Below, piece after piece: positions 1 to 9,810 of a DNA stretch of 39,869 nt (position 1 is the stretch's first letter; the number at the start of each line of letters is the position of its first letter). Location of the stretch: assembly GCA_008000375.1 (NCBI GenBank), contig SMOI01000050.1, forward strand, positions 102,629 to 142,497. Direction: 5' to 3'. Source of the DNA: Poteriospumella lacustris (taxonomy: Eukaryota > Sar > Chrysophyceae > Chromulinales > Dinobryaceae). A program made the position numbers and the translations under genes. The notes beneath the pieces are model-generated. The model made no database searches. It saw only the letters and a list, made by a program, of their open reading frames with translations, and had not been told where the DNA came from.

Positions 1-1231
1 ATGCCTCCGTCGGGGTAAATGGTCACCTTCACGTGGCTCACGACGCCGACCTCCTGCAATTGCGACGCCAAGTCGAAGAAATGACGTGTATCCGGTCCCA
101 GACGTGTACGTGGCAAGAGGGTACGCCAGGGAAAGCTGCCATGTTGGGTTTCATCCATGAAACGGCTTTCCAACGCGGCCGCTTCGTCTTCGGACCCGGC
201 ACGCGGGATCGAACACGCCTCGATGAGACAGGACTCTGGGTAGTTGCCCTTGTAGAAGTGGGTGTCTACCTCCAATTGGGAGATGTTTCCTGGTACACCG
301 AGCTTCAAAATCGCCCAATCACAGCCAGGTAACAACATGAGACCATCGGGTCCCTTCTGGTACACCGCCGGTCGCTTCGGTTGACGAGCGGTCTCCCAGC
401 CGTCGCCCATGCAGTTCCCACGGCCTGGAGCAATCAAGTTACGAGGATGACCGTAGTGCTTGTTGGAACAGGCGATAGCCATGCCACCGTGTTCAACCGC
501 CGCCAAATCGATCTCCCGATCCGCGGGGATGCGTTCTGGCTGCACAACGACCTCGCCGTACACGCGAATACGAGCGATACCTCCATCTGGACCCATATTC
601 ACACGTAAATATTGAATCGGGCCGTGTCCAGGAGGGATATGAAACAAGTTCTTGCGAGTCTCTTCGTAGCCGGCGCCCAGTGGCGTCAGTTCGACCAGTG
701 GGGACCACGCATCGGACTGCAGCTTCGCGACTTCGGCGAACTCTTCGTCAGAGGCTTTCATTCCCATACGACCAATCTCAGGCTGTCCTACCACGGAATC
801 CTTACGAATCCGACGTAAATTCTCTGCGGCTTGTGCATCTGACAAGTGCAAGGCCCCGAAAATGCTGACTTTGGGTGAGAAGTTGCCCGTGAAGAACGCC
901 GTGTCCACCTCGATGGCCCGAATGATGCCCGGAATACCCAACTGAACAATGCACCAGTCATGTCCTTCCGTACGGCGACGGCGTGTTTCCCAGCCATCCA
1001 TCCACTTGCCGAAGGTGGTGTACTCGTCTTGCTTCCAGACGGCGTCTTCGTCCTTGATCATGTTCTCTACGACACCAAACGCAGCCAATCGTTACATTTC
1101 ATCTGTATCCAAAGCAACACGGTAGTCCTAACAAGACTCATACCTGCAGCGGCAAACCACTCATCAGTGGCGAACAAGATCTGCGTGCCCAACAAAGGAC
1201 TAGCGAGGTTGGGAAGATCGAAATAGTTCAT
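1..1231 (-). CDS. Allantoicase (allantoate amidinohydrolase), C-terminus cut by window start
   Basis: Allantoicase hydrolyses allantoate to ureidoglycolate and urea in purine catabolism. I assembled it from two exons: 1231-1144 and 1066 to the window edge, with a 77-nt intron (1067-1143, GTATGA...GTAG) joining in frame after Ala-Ala. The 384 visible residues start MNYFDLPNLASPLLG and show the family's two-fold repeated architecture. The first half has DGWETRRRR, HDWCIVQLG and EVDTAFFTGNF; the second half has GNCMGDGWETAR, CDWAILKLG and EVDTHFYKGNYPES. The last visible residues (HVKVTIYPDGG) match the strand near the end of the second domain, so probably only a few tens of residues lie outside the window. 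The start is the first ATG of exon 1. It is divergent from the DUF1365 gene. No base change breaks the frame. Function is assigned from strong motif recognition. Confidence 0.93.
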
Positions 1232-1918
1232 CGTCACAGCAACAAAAAGAAAAGCACCTCTGAATGAAGCACAAGAGAAAGATTTCGATAGATCTTCAAA
1301 TGAGAATCCGATAACAGTTGTGGAGATGGAGAGAAGCGCTGGTTGTCAGTCAGCTACTTCAATCTGGAATCGCTTCTTGGGCCTCGGTCTCTCTCTGTCG
1401 CGTGTTGGATCGACGCGGCGGCGACAAAGTGCAACGCCTTCTTGAGCATTGTACAGGTTCTGGCAACTATTGATCAACATCTATGAGTCTTTAGTGAAAA
1501 CTAAACGTACAAGTATCTTAGTACAGGACGACGACGACACTACGGTGACCCATTCACGTCGGCATTCTTTGCTAACGCTTTACATGTGTGAATTGATGGC
1601 GGCTGGGGAAGATGGATGCAATGGATATCGTCTGTTACGTTCAGAAAGGTGATGTGACGTTGAAAATAATGCGCATGTGGACGATACAGGGTCGTCAGTG
1701 GTCAACGAAATCTCCTCGCGGCGGGGCCAGCGTCGTTTGAGGAGGTGGGGCAGTGTTTGCCTGCTACTATGACGGATTTTGTTGGTTTGGCGGCAAAGAA
1801 GGCGTCAAAGAGGGTCTCGTACGTCGTCGACGTGGGCTATCCCGCGTCAGTGGTCACATGCATCTCCGTCGCGATTTATTCGACATTTCACAATGTATTT
1901 TGAGATTATATCAAGCGA
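1232..1918. promoter_or_regulatory. Divergent intergenic region, allantoicase / DUF1365 gene
   Basis: This 687-bp gap lies between two head-to-head start codons (1231 on minus, 1919 on plus) and must hold both promoters. Short ORFs inside it lack family features and use non-ATG starts. I see no RNA gene and no clear repeat. The promoter role is inferred from gene orientation only. Confidence 0.4.
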
Positions 1919-3037
1919 ATGAAGGAAATATCGTTGGATGTGGTGGTCAACAACCTTACGCCTGCATTGTGGTATGCAAGTGTGGGATTGGCAGGTTGGA
2001 TCGTGTTCCTGATCATCGTTGGTGCTTGCAAGGCCATCTTGTATGCAATCAATCCATCTTTCTTTCCTCACATTACCAAATCTTGTTTATATTATGGTCG
2101 AGTGAAGCATACCCGATTGAAAGGAGGAGCTGTGCATCATTTGGATTACCCCATTTTCTTTTCGTACCTCGACCTCGACGAGATGCGGACCATCGGATGG
2201 TACTTCTGGCCCATCTTCGCGGTCAACAAGCCTCATATCACCTTTTGTAGCTTTGATTTCAAACATCATTTGAAAGACGTTCGAGCCAAAACTGGAAAGA
2301 ATGTGGATCTCCTTCGCTTGGTGCAAGAGTTTGTGTCGACGAAATCGAACGGTCAACTGGACAAGAAGTACGATCAAGTGCAGATACTGACACATCTGAC
2401 GTATTTTGGCTATTGCTTCAATCCCATCAGCATCTATTACCTGAAGTCGAGCACGTCACCAGACAAAACTGCCGGTGTCATCGCCGAGGTATCGAATACC
2501 CCGTGGATCGAGATGCACACGTATCTATTGGGCGAAGGATTCCATGGCGTTGAATCGTACAAGTACATTGAACCCGGAGCAGGTGAAGCTGGTCGAGTAG
2601 AAGCGGTGTGGAAGAAAGAGTTCCACGTGTCGCCGTTCATGGAAATGGACTACAAATACAGCTTCAACTTCTACGAGCCAGGTGACAAGGTCGTGGTCAC
2701 CTCCAAAATGATCAAAGAATCCACCAAAGACGTTTGGTTTACCGCGAACTTTGAATTACAGCGAATGCCCTTTACGCCGCTCAATCTCTTGTATGTGCTG
2801 GTATTTTATCCGCTGCAAACGCGTCTGATCCAAGTGTACATCCACTACGAGGCCATCTTGTTGTTCTGCAAAGGTGTCCCCACGTTCGAACATCCCAACG
2901 GTACTGACGTCGATTTTGGCTTTGGTATTACCGGTGAACGCCTAGGTAAAGTTCTGTGGGTGTTTATCGCCCCGTTTTACTTACTTGCGTCGCTGTTTTC
3001 GTCGAAGACGACCGCCGAGGCGAAGAAAACTCGTTAG
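1919..3037 (+). CDS. DUF1365 family membrane-associated protein
   Basis: Intronless 372-aa ORF. After an N-terminal hydrophobic helix (about residues 15-45, ALWYASVGLAGWIVFLIIVG) the protein shows the DUF1365 signatures: GRVKHTRLKGGAVHHLDYPI, FFSYLDLDE, then LTHLTYFGYCFNPISIYYL near residue 160, and later a conserved PFMEMDYKYSF segment. A second hydrophobic stretch (VLWVFIAPFYLLASLF) is close to the C-terminus. In bacteria DUF1365 genes are commonly found beside FAD amine-oxidase-like and cyclopropane-fatty-acyl-phospholipid synthase genes, suggesting a lipid-related role; no such partner is visible here. The biochemical activity is unknown. The ATG at 1919 is chosen because it precedes the hydrophobic helix; a longer overlapping frame from 1753 uses GTG and looks random. 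It converges on TRAP-beta with a 154-bp gap. Confidence 0.88.
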   Translation: MKEISLDVVVNNLTPALWYASVGLAGWIVFLIIVGACKAILYAINPSFFPHITKSCLYYGRVKHTRLKGGAVHHLDYPIFFSYLDLDEMRTIGWYFWPIFAVNKPHITFCSFDFKHHLKDVRAKTGKNVDLLRLVQEFVSTKSNGQLDKKYDQVQILTHLTYFGYCFNPISIYYLKSSTSPDKTAGVIAEVSNTPWIEMHTYLLGEGFHGVESYKYIEPGAGEAGRVEAVWKKEFHVSPFMEMDYKYSFNFYEPGDKVVVTSKMIKESTKDVWFTANFELQRMPFTPLNLLYVLVFYPLQTRLIQVYIHYEAILLFCKGVPTFEHPNGTDVDFGFGITGERLGKVLWVFIAPFYLLASLFSSKTTAEAKKTR

Positions 3038-3191
3038 TCTCGTCAATCTATCATCAATTTGTTACATGTACACCACCCTCTCAACCACGCGTCTACCAAT
3101 GCACAAACCATCCCCTGACAATACAAAGAACTCACTCGATAAGAATCGTTATGTACTTACAACGGGGAGTAAACTCCGCGGACCATAGCGC

Positions 3192-3928
3192 TTAGTCAGA
3201 CTTGCTGGCGAGGCTGTACACCGAGTTGGTGGTGGAGCTCCAGCTGAAGAGCGGAATAAACACAGGCAAGACAGCAAGAACGGCATAAATAGTCCAGTGC
3301 GTGGCGAAATATTGCCAGTTGCGAGAGAATTCCTGCTTGGAAATGATACGAACACGACCGAGCGATGTCGACTGCGCCTGCTTCAGGTCCGCCTCCACAC
3401 CGTCGACTTGGACGGAAGGGTTGTATCTCAACCGAGCACGCGTGGATTCGTAAATACCGAACAACTTAGGACGAATAGTGACATTGAAAGAGGCTTGAGC
3501 TCCGGGGGCGATCTCTTCGAAGTTCTGCGACAACATGCCCTCGTCGTCGAAGTTGCCGATGGTCTCGAAACTGCGTAATCCAAAACAAATCAGCCCACTT
3601 CCTCCCTCACAAGAGCGAAAAAAGTACGGTAGTGTCTTACCTGTTGGGGTCGTATCTGTCAACAAGCTCGATGTTTGTCGCAGCTGCGTTGCCCAAATTG
3701 ACGAGTTGATAGGTGATCACGAAGTCCATTCCCTCGACAACGGGGTTGGTGTGGGAGTGCTGCAGAGAGGGGGGGATGTAAGAAGGTGTTTGGGGCGTTC
3801 TTTGGCATCATACGTACCTTGTAAACAACTAACTTCGCGGTGGGAGTCTCCGTGTAGTCAACATCCTCTGCCCGCAAGGCAACGCCTGCGAGAGCCACCA
3901 ACAAAATAACCAACAAAGAAGAGAACAT
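3192..3928 (-). CDS. SSR2: Translocon-associated protein subunit beta (TRAP-beta / SSR2)
   Basis: Subunit of the ER TRAP complex, which sits beside Sec61 and aids co-translational translocation. Three exons: 3928-3818, 3759-3641 and 3570-3192, with introns of 58 nt (GTACGT...GCAG) and 70 nt (GTAAGA...GCAG); the spliced frame gives 202 aa. The start is the ATG that opens a signal peptide (MFSSLLVILLVALAGVALRA). The luminal domain reads HSHTNPVVEGMDFVITYQL, LVNLGNAAATNIELVD, then SFETIGNFDDEGML, as in TRAP-beta. One membrane helix lies near residues 168-186 (WTIYAVLAVLPVFIPLF), followed by a short tail. The animal protein is about 183 aa, so length fits. Divergent from the coiled-coil gene at 4313. 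Confidence 0.92.
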
Positions 3929-4312
3929 GCTTGATTTCGTCAGAACAGGGTCACAAACAAGATGATACACTATTCTGATGTCTCTTTCGTTGGCCCTAGT
4001 TGCACGCGATCGCGAAGGACCAAGTCGAGCCTCTCACATCTCGTTCTCGTGTTCGGTCGACGGTCAAATGCGCCGCTCACGAAGATTTTCGTACCCAATG
4101 TTACCCAGACAGACACACTTTCTGTGCAACCATGCAGCCGTTACAATTTTTGGTGTCCGCGACCATCACCCGCGTTCGACTGGCAGCTCCGAGAAGTATG
4201 TTGAAAATAATAGATGCCAGAAACTAACGATTGATTGTCAGCTGTTGCTATATATTCTTGGTGTCGATTTGTTGCTGTTCTTGTGGCTGTAGTGGACAAA
4301 AGTGGTTGGCAA
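3929..4312. promoter_or_regulatory. Divergent intergenic region, TRAP-beta / coiled-coil gene
   Basis: A 384-bp gap between head-to-head start codons at 3928 (minus) and 4313 (plus). It is only moderately GC-rich, unlike the downstream gene. The plus-strand frame stays open upstream to 4235, but only from a TTG. No repeat or RNA gene seen. The shared-promoter role is inferred from orientation. Confidence 0.4.
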
Positions 4313-7300
4313 ATGAATGTACACTTGGAAGTGGTCGGAGTCGACCTCCTTGCTGCCTCTGAGGACTTATCCATCTTTTGGCAGGGACAATACGAAAGCA
4401 AGTTGACCAGCACCCCACATCAGGAAATTGTTGTCTTCTGTCCGACGTTTGATGACCGGACTGTTTATCTAAACGCGTATCTGGGCTCCAGCATCTTCCG
4501 CCGGGAGTCGCTGTACTGTGAACATCATTTCCAGATCGCACACGAAACGACCGTTCTGGAACTCAAATTTGACACCGATGAGACACATACCAAGGGAGGT
4601 ATGGTTCGCCTCAAGTATCGCTGCGAGTCGGTGACGAATCCCGACAAGGTGCGCTTCCAGGCGGTGAACTCCTTCCTCTTCTCCCTCTCGGTCGACTACC
4701 TCAACACGTTGTTCGAGCCACCTCTGGAGGCTGTGTTACACATTTACAATGCTCGCAACGTCTTGATGACCAAATGTTTCATCAACAACACGTCGCATAC
4801 GCTGCTGTTGCCGGTGATCGCATCGGTTGGTGAAGGTGGCCTCACGATCTTTTTCACCGAGAAGATCGATGATCGCGAGGTCTCCCGCTCGTATAAGATG
4901 ATTCTATCACCGCTACAGACCGTCATCTACTCGTTGCCTACCACCTCCAACAAAATCATCGTCGTGGAGCTGAATCTGCTGCGGAAGCGAGAGGCGATGT
5001 CCGCGATGTACCACTCGGCCGTGTTTCGTGAGGGGCAAATCGTCGCGGATGGGCCCCAGAAGGCTCGTGTCTCACTGACACCGCGTCGTGCCAGCTCGAT
5101 CAATGCCGGGTTACCCTTCGGATTGAGTGGCAACCTGTCTGCGCGTCATTCCGTCGCGGGGGCGGTGAAGTACGTGTTGTACCTCAACGACGAGTCCGTC
5201 TCCGTGCACCAGGACTCCTTCCGCCACATCACCGAGCATATCCTCCCCGCCGTCGCCCTTCCGACCAAGGACATTGCCCATTTCAACGTCGCTACGGACT
5301 TTCTGCACCACGAAATCAGCTCGGGACGGCTGCACGGCACGTACCTCGTCTGCTCGTCGAAGAGCGACATCGTCGAAGGCGCCGCCGCGACGAACGAACC
5401 GAAAAAGGGCAAAAGCAAACGACGCGCGTTGCAAAACCTGTGTCTGGGCCTCGTGAAATTGGATGCGGCCTATGCGACCGCCCCGTTGAAGTTGCGGGCG
5501 ACGGTGTTGAAGATCGAATTCGCCATCACCAGCGCCGTGACGAGTGACGGCGTCTTCGACACCTCGTCGCCGTTGACGTACGACCAGCACATCTCGGTGT
5601 ATTTCTCGGGCTCCATCAAAGAGACCAGTCGCGAGATCTTCAACGACACGGGCCTCATGTCGTGTACGTTGGAAGGGACGTTGCTGCGCCCCGACGACGC
5701 GGCGATGGCGGCGGCGACGGCGGCGCACGAGAGCGTCAGCGCCAGCGGTCGCGCGTCGAATCCGCCGTCGCCCCGACGCGAGGGCGAGTCGTGCATGGCC
5801 TTCAAAGTGTACATGTCGCTGATCCACGGCGACGCGGCGAACCTGTTGCCCGGCGAGACGGAGCTCGTCGACGACGACGGCGGCGGCGGCGACGGTGGCG
5901 GTAGCGCGGTCGATCGCATCGTCGCCGACGACCTCCGGCGACGCGACGAGGCGAAAGCGACCGCCCAACGAGCCGTCGCCGATGGGGCCGCGTACAACGC
6001 GACCGATGGCAGCGTGCCCGGCGAGGAGCTGCGCGGCGTCTCCCACGTCAATGTGCCCGCCAAAGACGGCAAGACGCTGCTGCACGAGCTGCAGGCGCAA
6101 CGAGACGCCGCGCCGGCCGCCACCACCACCGCCGCTGCCACCGCTGCCACCGACGACGGCGACGATGCTCACGCGACGAAACCGCCGCCCTCGTCGTCGG
6201 TGCCGACGCTGTCGCTGGAGAAGCTGCAGCAGGGCAGCCGCGAGACGCTCGTGCTGCAGGGCCTCCCGCCGTCCATCGGCGAGGGCGACGGAGACGGCGA
6301 CGGTGACGGTGACGGTGACGGTGACGGTGACGGTGACGGTGACCGGGGCGAGCTTCCGGGCGACGGGGGCGTCCTCGTCGCCGCGACGAAGACGTCGACC
6401 ACCTCGTCGAAGCAGTCGCTGCACGCCGCCTCGCAACACGCGTCGCGTGTCTCGCTGCACGGCGGCGGCGCAGCAGGGGCCGCCGCAGCGTCGACGCACG
6501 TGTCCGAGTCGCCCTCGCGCGACGCGTTGCTCGTCACGGCGCTCGCCACCGCGGAGCCGTCGTCCGCCCCAGCGGCAGCGGCAGCGGCGCCGGTCTTCTC
6601 CGTCGGCGTCAACCCGCAGAACGCGAAGGCCTTCGCCGATCTGATTCGCGACGAACTCGCCGAGAAGCAGCGCCTCATCGAGCGGCTGCTGCGGGAGCTC
6701 GACGAGAAATACGACGCGATCCAGCTCTGCGGCCGCGACATTCGCCAGCTGCGCGAGGAGAAGCTGCAGCTGCAGGGCCAAGTGAAGGACCTGCAGGGCG
6801 CCGTCGGCGAGGGCTACGAGGCGGAGCAACGGGCGGCCGCCATCGCGCGCGACGTGCTCGCCACCGCCGGCGGCAGTGGCAGTGGCAGTGACAGCGGTGT
6901 GACGGGCGGCACCGCGGCGCTGTCGCCCGCGACGCTGCTTCGCGTCGTCGACCGCCTCCACGCCGCCGTCGAACAGGCCGCGCAGCGGGAACACGCGCTG
7001 CAGCGGCAGCTGAGCCAACGCGACGAGCGCGTCGCCGCGTTGCAGCGCGTCGAAGCCGAGTTCGCCGCCGCGCGCGACGACTTCGCCGCGCAGCGTCGCT
7101 TCGTCGAGACGATGCAGCGCGACATCGCGCGCATCGATTTGTTCCGGCGGACGATCACGACGCAGGAGAAGATGATCGCGCGGCTGCAGTCGCTGATGGA
7201 GTCGAAGCTGAAGTCGAAGTTCACCGCGCTGCGCGCGCAGGCGACTCGCTTCGCCTTCGACGACGACGAAGACGGCGACGCTGGCGACGCTGGCGCCGGG

Positions 7301-8293
7301 CGACAGATCGCCGCGAGTGCCGCGCCGCCGCACGGCCACCACCGCCACCAGCCGCAGCATCACGCGCACCGACAGCACAAGCCACCCGCCTCCGCCGCCT
7401 CCGCCGCCTCCGCCTCCGCAGCGGAGCCGCCGCCGCCGAGCGACGAGCTGGTCGCGCGGCAGCAGAGCGAGATCATCGCGCTCGAGGACAAAGTGCGCGC
7501 GCTGGAGGACGAACTGGCGCAGGCGCAACGCGCCCTCACCGCCGCCGCCGCCGCCGCCACCGCCGCCGATGCGACGTCACCGGAGAGCGACCCCAACGGA
7601 CCCGCCACCGACGGCGACGGTGACGGAGACGGTGGCGACGCGGACGCGGACGCGGACGCCGTCGATATGCTCGGCCGGCGCCCCGCGAAGATGTCGACGC
7701 TGAAGGCCGCCAACTTGAAGATCGACCAGCTCGTCGCCGAGACCGTCAGCAAAGGCTACCGCATCGAGGCGCTCGAGCGACAAATGGAAACCTCCGCGAA
7801 GGCGTCGGCGCGCGAGGTCGCCTCGTTGCGGACGAAGATCTTCGAATTGGAAATGGCCGTCGCGACGTTCTCCGCGGCGACGGGCGGCGGTGCGATGGGC
7901 TTCAGCTTCCCCGACGACGACGACGACGACGGCTACGGTAACGGCAACGGTAACGGTGACGGTACCGACGACGGCAACGACCCCGCGGCCATCGTCTCGG
8001 CGAAGCTGCCGTCCCCGCGACCCACCGTCGCCGTCACCGTCGCGGTCGCCCACGCGGCGGAGGAAGCGCCGCCACCGGCGGCGGCGTCGTCGTCGCCGGT
8101 GGCAGTGGCCCCCGCCCCCGCGACGCCGACGCCGCCGTCACCGTCGCACGCAGAGGGCGCCGCCGCTGCGGGGACCACCACCGCCACCGACGCGGCGTTC
8201 TCACCGAAGCTGCGCGACGTGGACTACGAAGTGACGCGCCGCGAGAGCGTCGTCGACATCGACCGCATCCCCACGCCGCCGGGCGTCACGTAG
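4313..8293 (+). CDS. Large coiled-coil protein with unrecognised beta-rich N-terminal half
   Basis: I do not recognise this protein. The frame is open from 4235, but the first ATG is at 4313 (MNVHLEVVGVDLLAASEDLS), giving 1326 aa without an obvious intron. Residues 1 to about 460 look globular and beta-rich (alternating hydrophobic strands such as LEVVGVDLL and LHIYNARNVLMTKCF), possibly C2- or Ig-like; this is a guess. About 470-770 is low-complexity Ala/Asp/Gly/Ser sequence, including a Gly-Asp repeat near 658-678. Coiled coils follow at about 773-836 (IRDELAEKQRLIERLLRELD), 876-976, 1043-1079 and 1125-1183, then a Pro/Ala-rich tail. GC content rises strongly after about 5700. The neighbourhood of flagellar genes hints at a cilium or basal-body role, but that is inference only. 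Confidence 0.8.
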   Translation: MNVHLEVVGVDLLAASEDLSIFWQGQYESKLTSTPHQEIVVFCPTFDDRTVYLNAYLGSSIFRRESLYCEHHFQIAHETTVLELKFDTDETHTKGGMVRLKYRCESVTNPDKVRFQAVNSFLFSLSVDYLNTLFEPPLEAVLHIYNARNVLMTKCFINNTSHTLLLPVIASVGEGGLTIFFTEKIDDREVSRSYKMILSPLQTVIYSLPTTSNKIIVVELNLLRKREAMSAMYHSAVFREGQIVADGPQKARVSLTPRRASSINAGLPFGLSGNLSARHSVAGAVKYVLYLNDESVSVHQDSFRHITEHILPAVALPTKDIAHFNVATDFLHHEISSGRLHGTYLVCSSKSDIVEGAAATNEPKKGKSKRRALQNLCLGLVKLDAAYATAPLKLRATVLKIEFAITSAVTSDGVFDTSSPLTYDQHISVYFSGSIKETSREIFNDTGLMSCTLEGTLLRPDDAAMAAATAAHESVSASGRASNPPSPRREGESCMAFKVYMSLIHGDAANLLPGETELVDDDGGGGDGGGSAVDRIVADDLRRRDEAKATAQRAVADGAAYNATDGSVPGEELRGVSHVNVPAKDGKTLLHELQAQRDAAPAATTTAAATAATDDGDDAHATKPPPSSSVPTLSLEKLQQGSRETLVLQGLPPSIGEGDGDGDGDGDGDGDGDGDGDRGELPGDGGVLVAATKTSTTSSKQSLHAASQHASRVSLHGGGAAGAAAASTHVSESPSRDALLVTALATAEPSSAPAAAAAAPVFSVGVNPQNAKAFADLIRDELAEKQRLIERLLRELDEKYDAIQLCGRDIRQLREEKLQLQGQVKDLQGAVGEGYEAEQRAAAIARDVLATAGGSGSGSDSGVTGGTAALSPATLLRVVDRLHAAVEQAAQREHALQRQLSQRDERVAALQRVEAEFAAARDDFAAQRRFVETMQRDIARIDLFRRTITTQEKMIARLQSLMESKLKSKFTALRAQATRFAFDDDEDGDAGDAGAGRQIAASAAPPHGHHRHQPQHHAHRQHKPPASAASAASASAAEPPPPSDELVARQQSEIIALEDKVRALEDELAQAQRALTAAAAAATAADATSPESDPNGPATDGDGDGDGGDADADADAVDMLGRRPAKMSTLKAANLKIDQLVAETVSKGYRIEALERQMETSAKASAREVASLRTKIFELEMAVATFSAATGGGAMGFSFPDDDDDDGYGNGNGNGDGTDDGNDPAAIVSAKLPSPRPTVAVTVAVAHAAEEAPPPAAASSSPVAVAPAPATPTPPSPSHAEGAAAAGTTTATDAAFSPKLRDVDYEVTRRESVVDIDRIPTPPGVT
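6285..6343 (+). repeat. (GGTGAC)n-like hexamer tract encoding Gly-Asp repeat
   Basis: Tandem six-base units (first ones slightly degenerate, GGCGAC/GGAGAC, then pure GGTGAC) lie inside the coiled-coil gene and encode about ten consecutive Gly-Asp pairs. The unit length keeps the reading frame, so copy-number change would only alter linker length. Confidence 0.9.
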
Positions 8294-8793
8294 GACCGAC
8301 CGACCACCCGACACGCCCCGACCACACCGCCTCCCCTCCCACCCGCAGGCTGCCCATACGCCGCACCGCATCGCCAAAGGCGACCTCGTCCACCGCGACG
8401 AAGGAGGCGCACCGTCGTGTGAGACCCGCTGTGCCTGTACAGCCCCGCGTCGCGCGCTGGGTCGGCCACCGAGCTGCACCGTCGGTGCAAGCGCCGCCGG
8501 CACCGCCACTGCCACAGCAGTGCCCCGTGTTGTGTAAGTCGTCAACACCGACGACGATTCAAGGCGTTCGCATCCACAGCTCGCGGCCCTATGAGTTTCA
8601 AAGACAGACAGCGATGGTCGCCCTCCACCAGCAGCGATCGGCAGTGCACCGCACCGACCAACCACCGACACCGACGGCAGCCGCACCGCAACGCAACAAA
8701 AAACACTTCGCAGCGGCCAGACGGCCATGATGCAGTGGGGTTCTATATATAATTATTTACTGCACAGCGACGTCCCGCGGGGCGACCGACTAT
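8294..8793. other. Convergent intergenic region, coiled-coil gene / P1
   Basis: 500 bp between the two stop codons. The first 400 bp keep the high GC of the upstream gene and give only chance ORFs; then an AT-rich patch (TCTATATATAATTATTTA, about 8743-8760) precedes the P1 stop and may belong to its 3' processing region. No gene is supported here. Confidence 0.5.
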
Positions 8794-9247
8794 TTAATAG
8801 TCTCCTCCGCCACCGGAGCCACCGAACATGTCCATGCCACCGTCAAGGGCATCGACTTCCTCGACCTTGGGCTTCTCCTCCTTGGCAGGAGCAGCGCCGG
8901 CAGCAGGGGCAGCACCACCAGCAGGGGCAGCAGCGACGGCTACGATAACAAAAGAAGAAACAGAACAATGAGATGCGGGTTCAATGAAGAACAGTCAGCG
9001 ACGACGACGACGACGTACCACCACCGGCAGAGGGGCCGACCAAGAACTTGTCAACACCACCGGCCTTGCCAATCATGGTGGCGTACAGACCAGAGTAGTA
9101 AGCAGGGATCTCGTTGTTGGAGGACTTAACAACAGCCTCCAAGTTCTCGGCGGAGATCTCAACACCGCTGTCGTGCAACAACAAAGCAGCCAAGCTCACC
9201 ACAAGCTGGCTCTTGTCAGTTCCCTCAACTTTCAAGCTGTATGGCAT
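8794..9247 (-). CDS. RPLP1: 60S acidic ribosomal protein P1 (large-subunit stalk)
   Basis: P1 forms the lateral stalk of the large ribosomal subunit with P0 and P2 and recruits elongation factors. Two exons, 9247-9019 and 8939-8794, with a 79-nt intron (GTACGT...GTAG), encode 124 aa. Residues 1-70 form the helical P1 dimerisation domain (LVVSLAALLLHDSGVEISAE, then NNEIPAYYSGLYATMI), followed by an Ala/Gly/Pro hinge (AAAPAGGAAPAAGAAPAKEE) and the tail KVEEVDALDGGMDMFGGSGG...DY. The tail is odd: the usual eukaryotic SD-acidic-MGFGLFD ending is absent. The ATG at 9247 is the only suitable start; a 12-bp palindrome GAATATATATTC lies just upstream. It shares its upstream region with CFAP47. Confidence 0.92.
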
Positions 9248-9810
9248 GGTTGAATATATATTCGTGTGCAGAAAAAAGTGAATCCAGTCAAGAAGAACAC
9301 GTCCAAAATCAAGAGCAATAGACTCGCCAAAGAGCGTCGTCCTCGTCGACCTGTTTCAAGGTCGCCCGCGTCGCGTCGTCGCCCACCAAACCTCTCTCTG
9401 CCCCCCTGCGACACACGACGACACCGGCAAGGCCCCTCCTCCGGCCTGCCTACCCAGACATACCCAGGCGTTCGTTCTGACCCAGAACGAACAGAGAAAC
9501 CCAGGTTCGCACAAAACATGTCTGGGTGAGGTTGGGCTATGACCGTTTCACGGGTAACGCTGCTGCTGCTGGGTTTGAAACGCAGCACCAGCCCAAACAT
9601 GGACCATGGAGGTGAATGAAAAGGACCTTTGAAAGGACCACAGACTGGACTCCAAGAGGCTCAACGTCAAAATAGAATCGCTGTGTACAACCACAGGTAT
9701 CATTAACAGGCCTTGTTTTGTGAGGCAGATTATCTCATTTCTACGTCTTGTTTGAGCACTAAGATTTGATTGTGGATTCGACGGTGCCTGACCAGCATCC
9801 CATTGGAATC
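9248..9810. promoter_or_regulatory. Divergent intergenic region, P1 / CFAP47
   Basis: 563 bp between the P1 start (9247, minus) and the first ATG of CFAP47 (9811, plus). It holds the 12-bp palindrome GAATATATATTC at 9252-9263 next to the P1 start, a nested inverted repeat at 9452-9527, and two direct copies of AAAGGACC near 9620-9640. No coding sequence is supported. Regulatory function is inferred. Confidence 0.45.
9452..9527. repeat. Nested inverted repeats in the P1/CFAP47 divergent promoter
   Basis: Inner pair: GTTCGTTCTG (9470-9479) and CAGAACGAAC (9483-9492), perfect 10-bp arms with a 3-nt spacer. Outer pair: ACCCAGACAT (9452-9461) and ATGTCTGGGT (9518-9527), also perfect. Both are centred between two head-to-head genes. 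The inner element looks like a site for a dimeric DNA-binding protein; the function is not known. Confidence 0.8.

Noticed and set aside
1753-2250. 165-codon frame overlapping the DUF1365 gene start
   Set aside because: Starts with GTG, not family-like, and overlaps a well-supported gene in another frame.
4235-4312. Upstream extension of the coiled-coil protein
   Set aside because: Begins at TTG; first ATG is at 4313.
5111-7528. 805-codon antisense frame over the coiled-coil gene
   Set aside because: Same GC-driven shadow effect; low complexity and no start context.
9766-9810. Upstream extension of CFAP47
   Set aside because: Begins at TTG; first ATG at 9811 fits the first beta-sandwich start.
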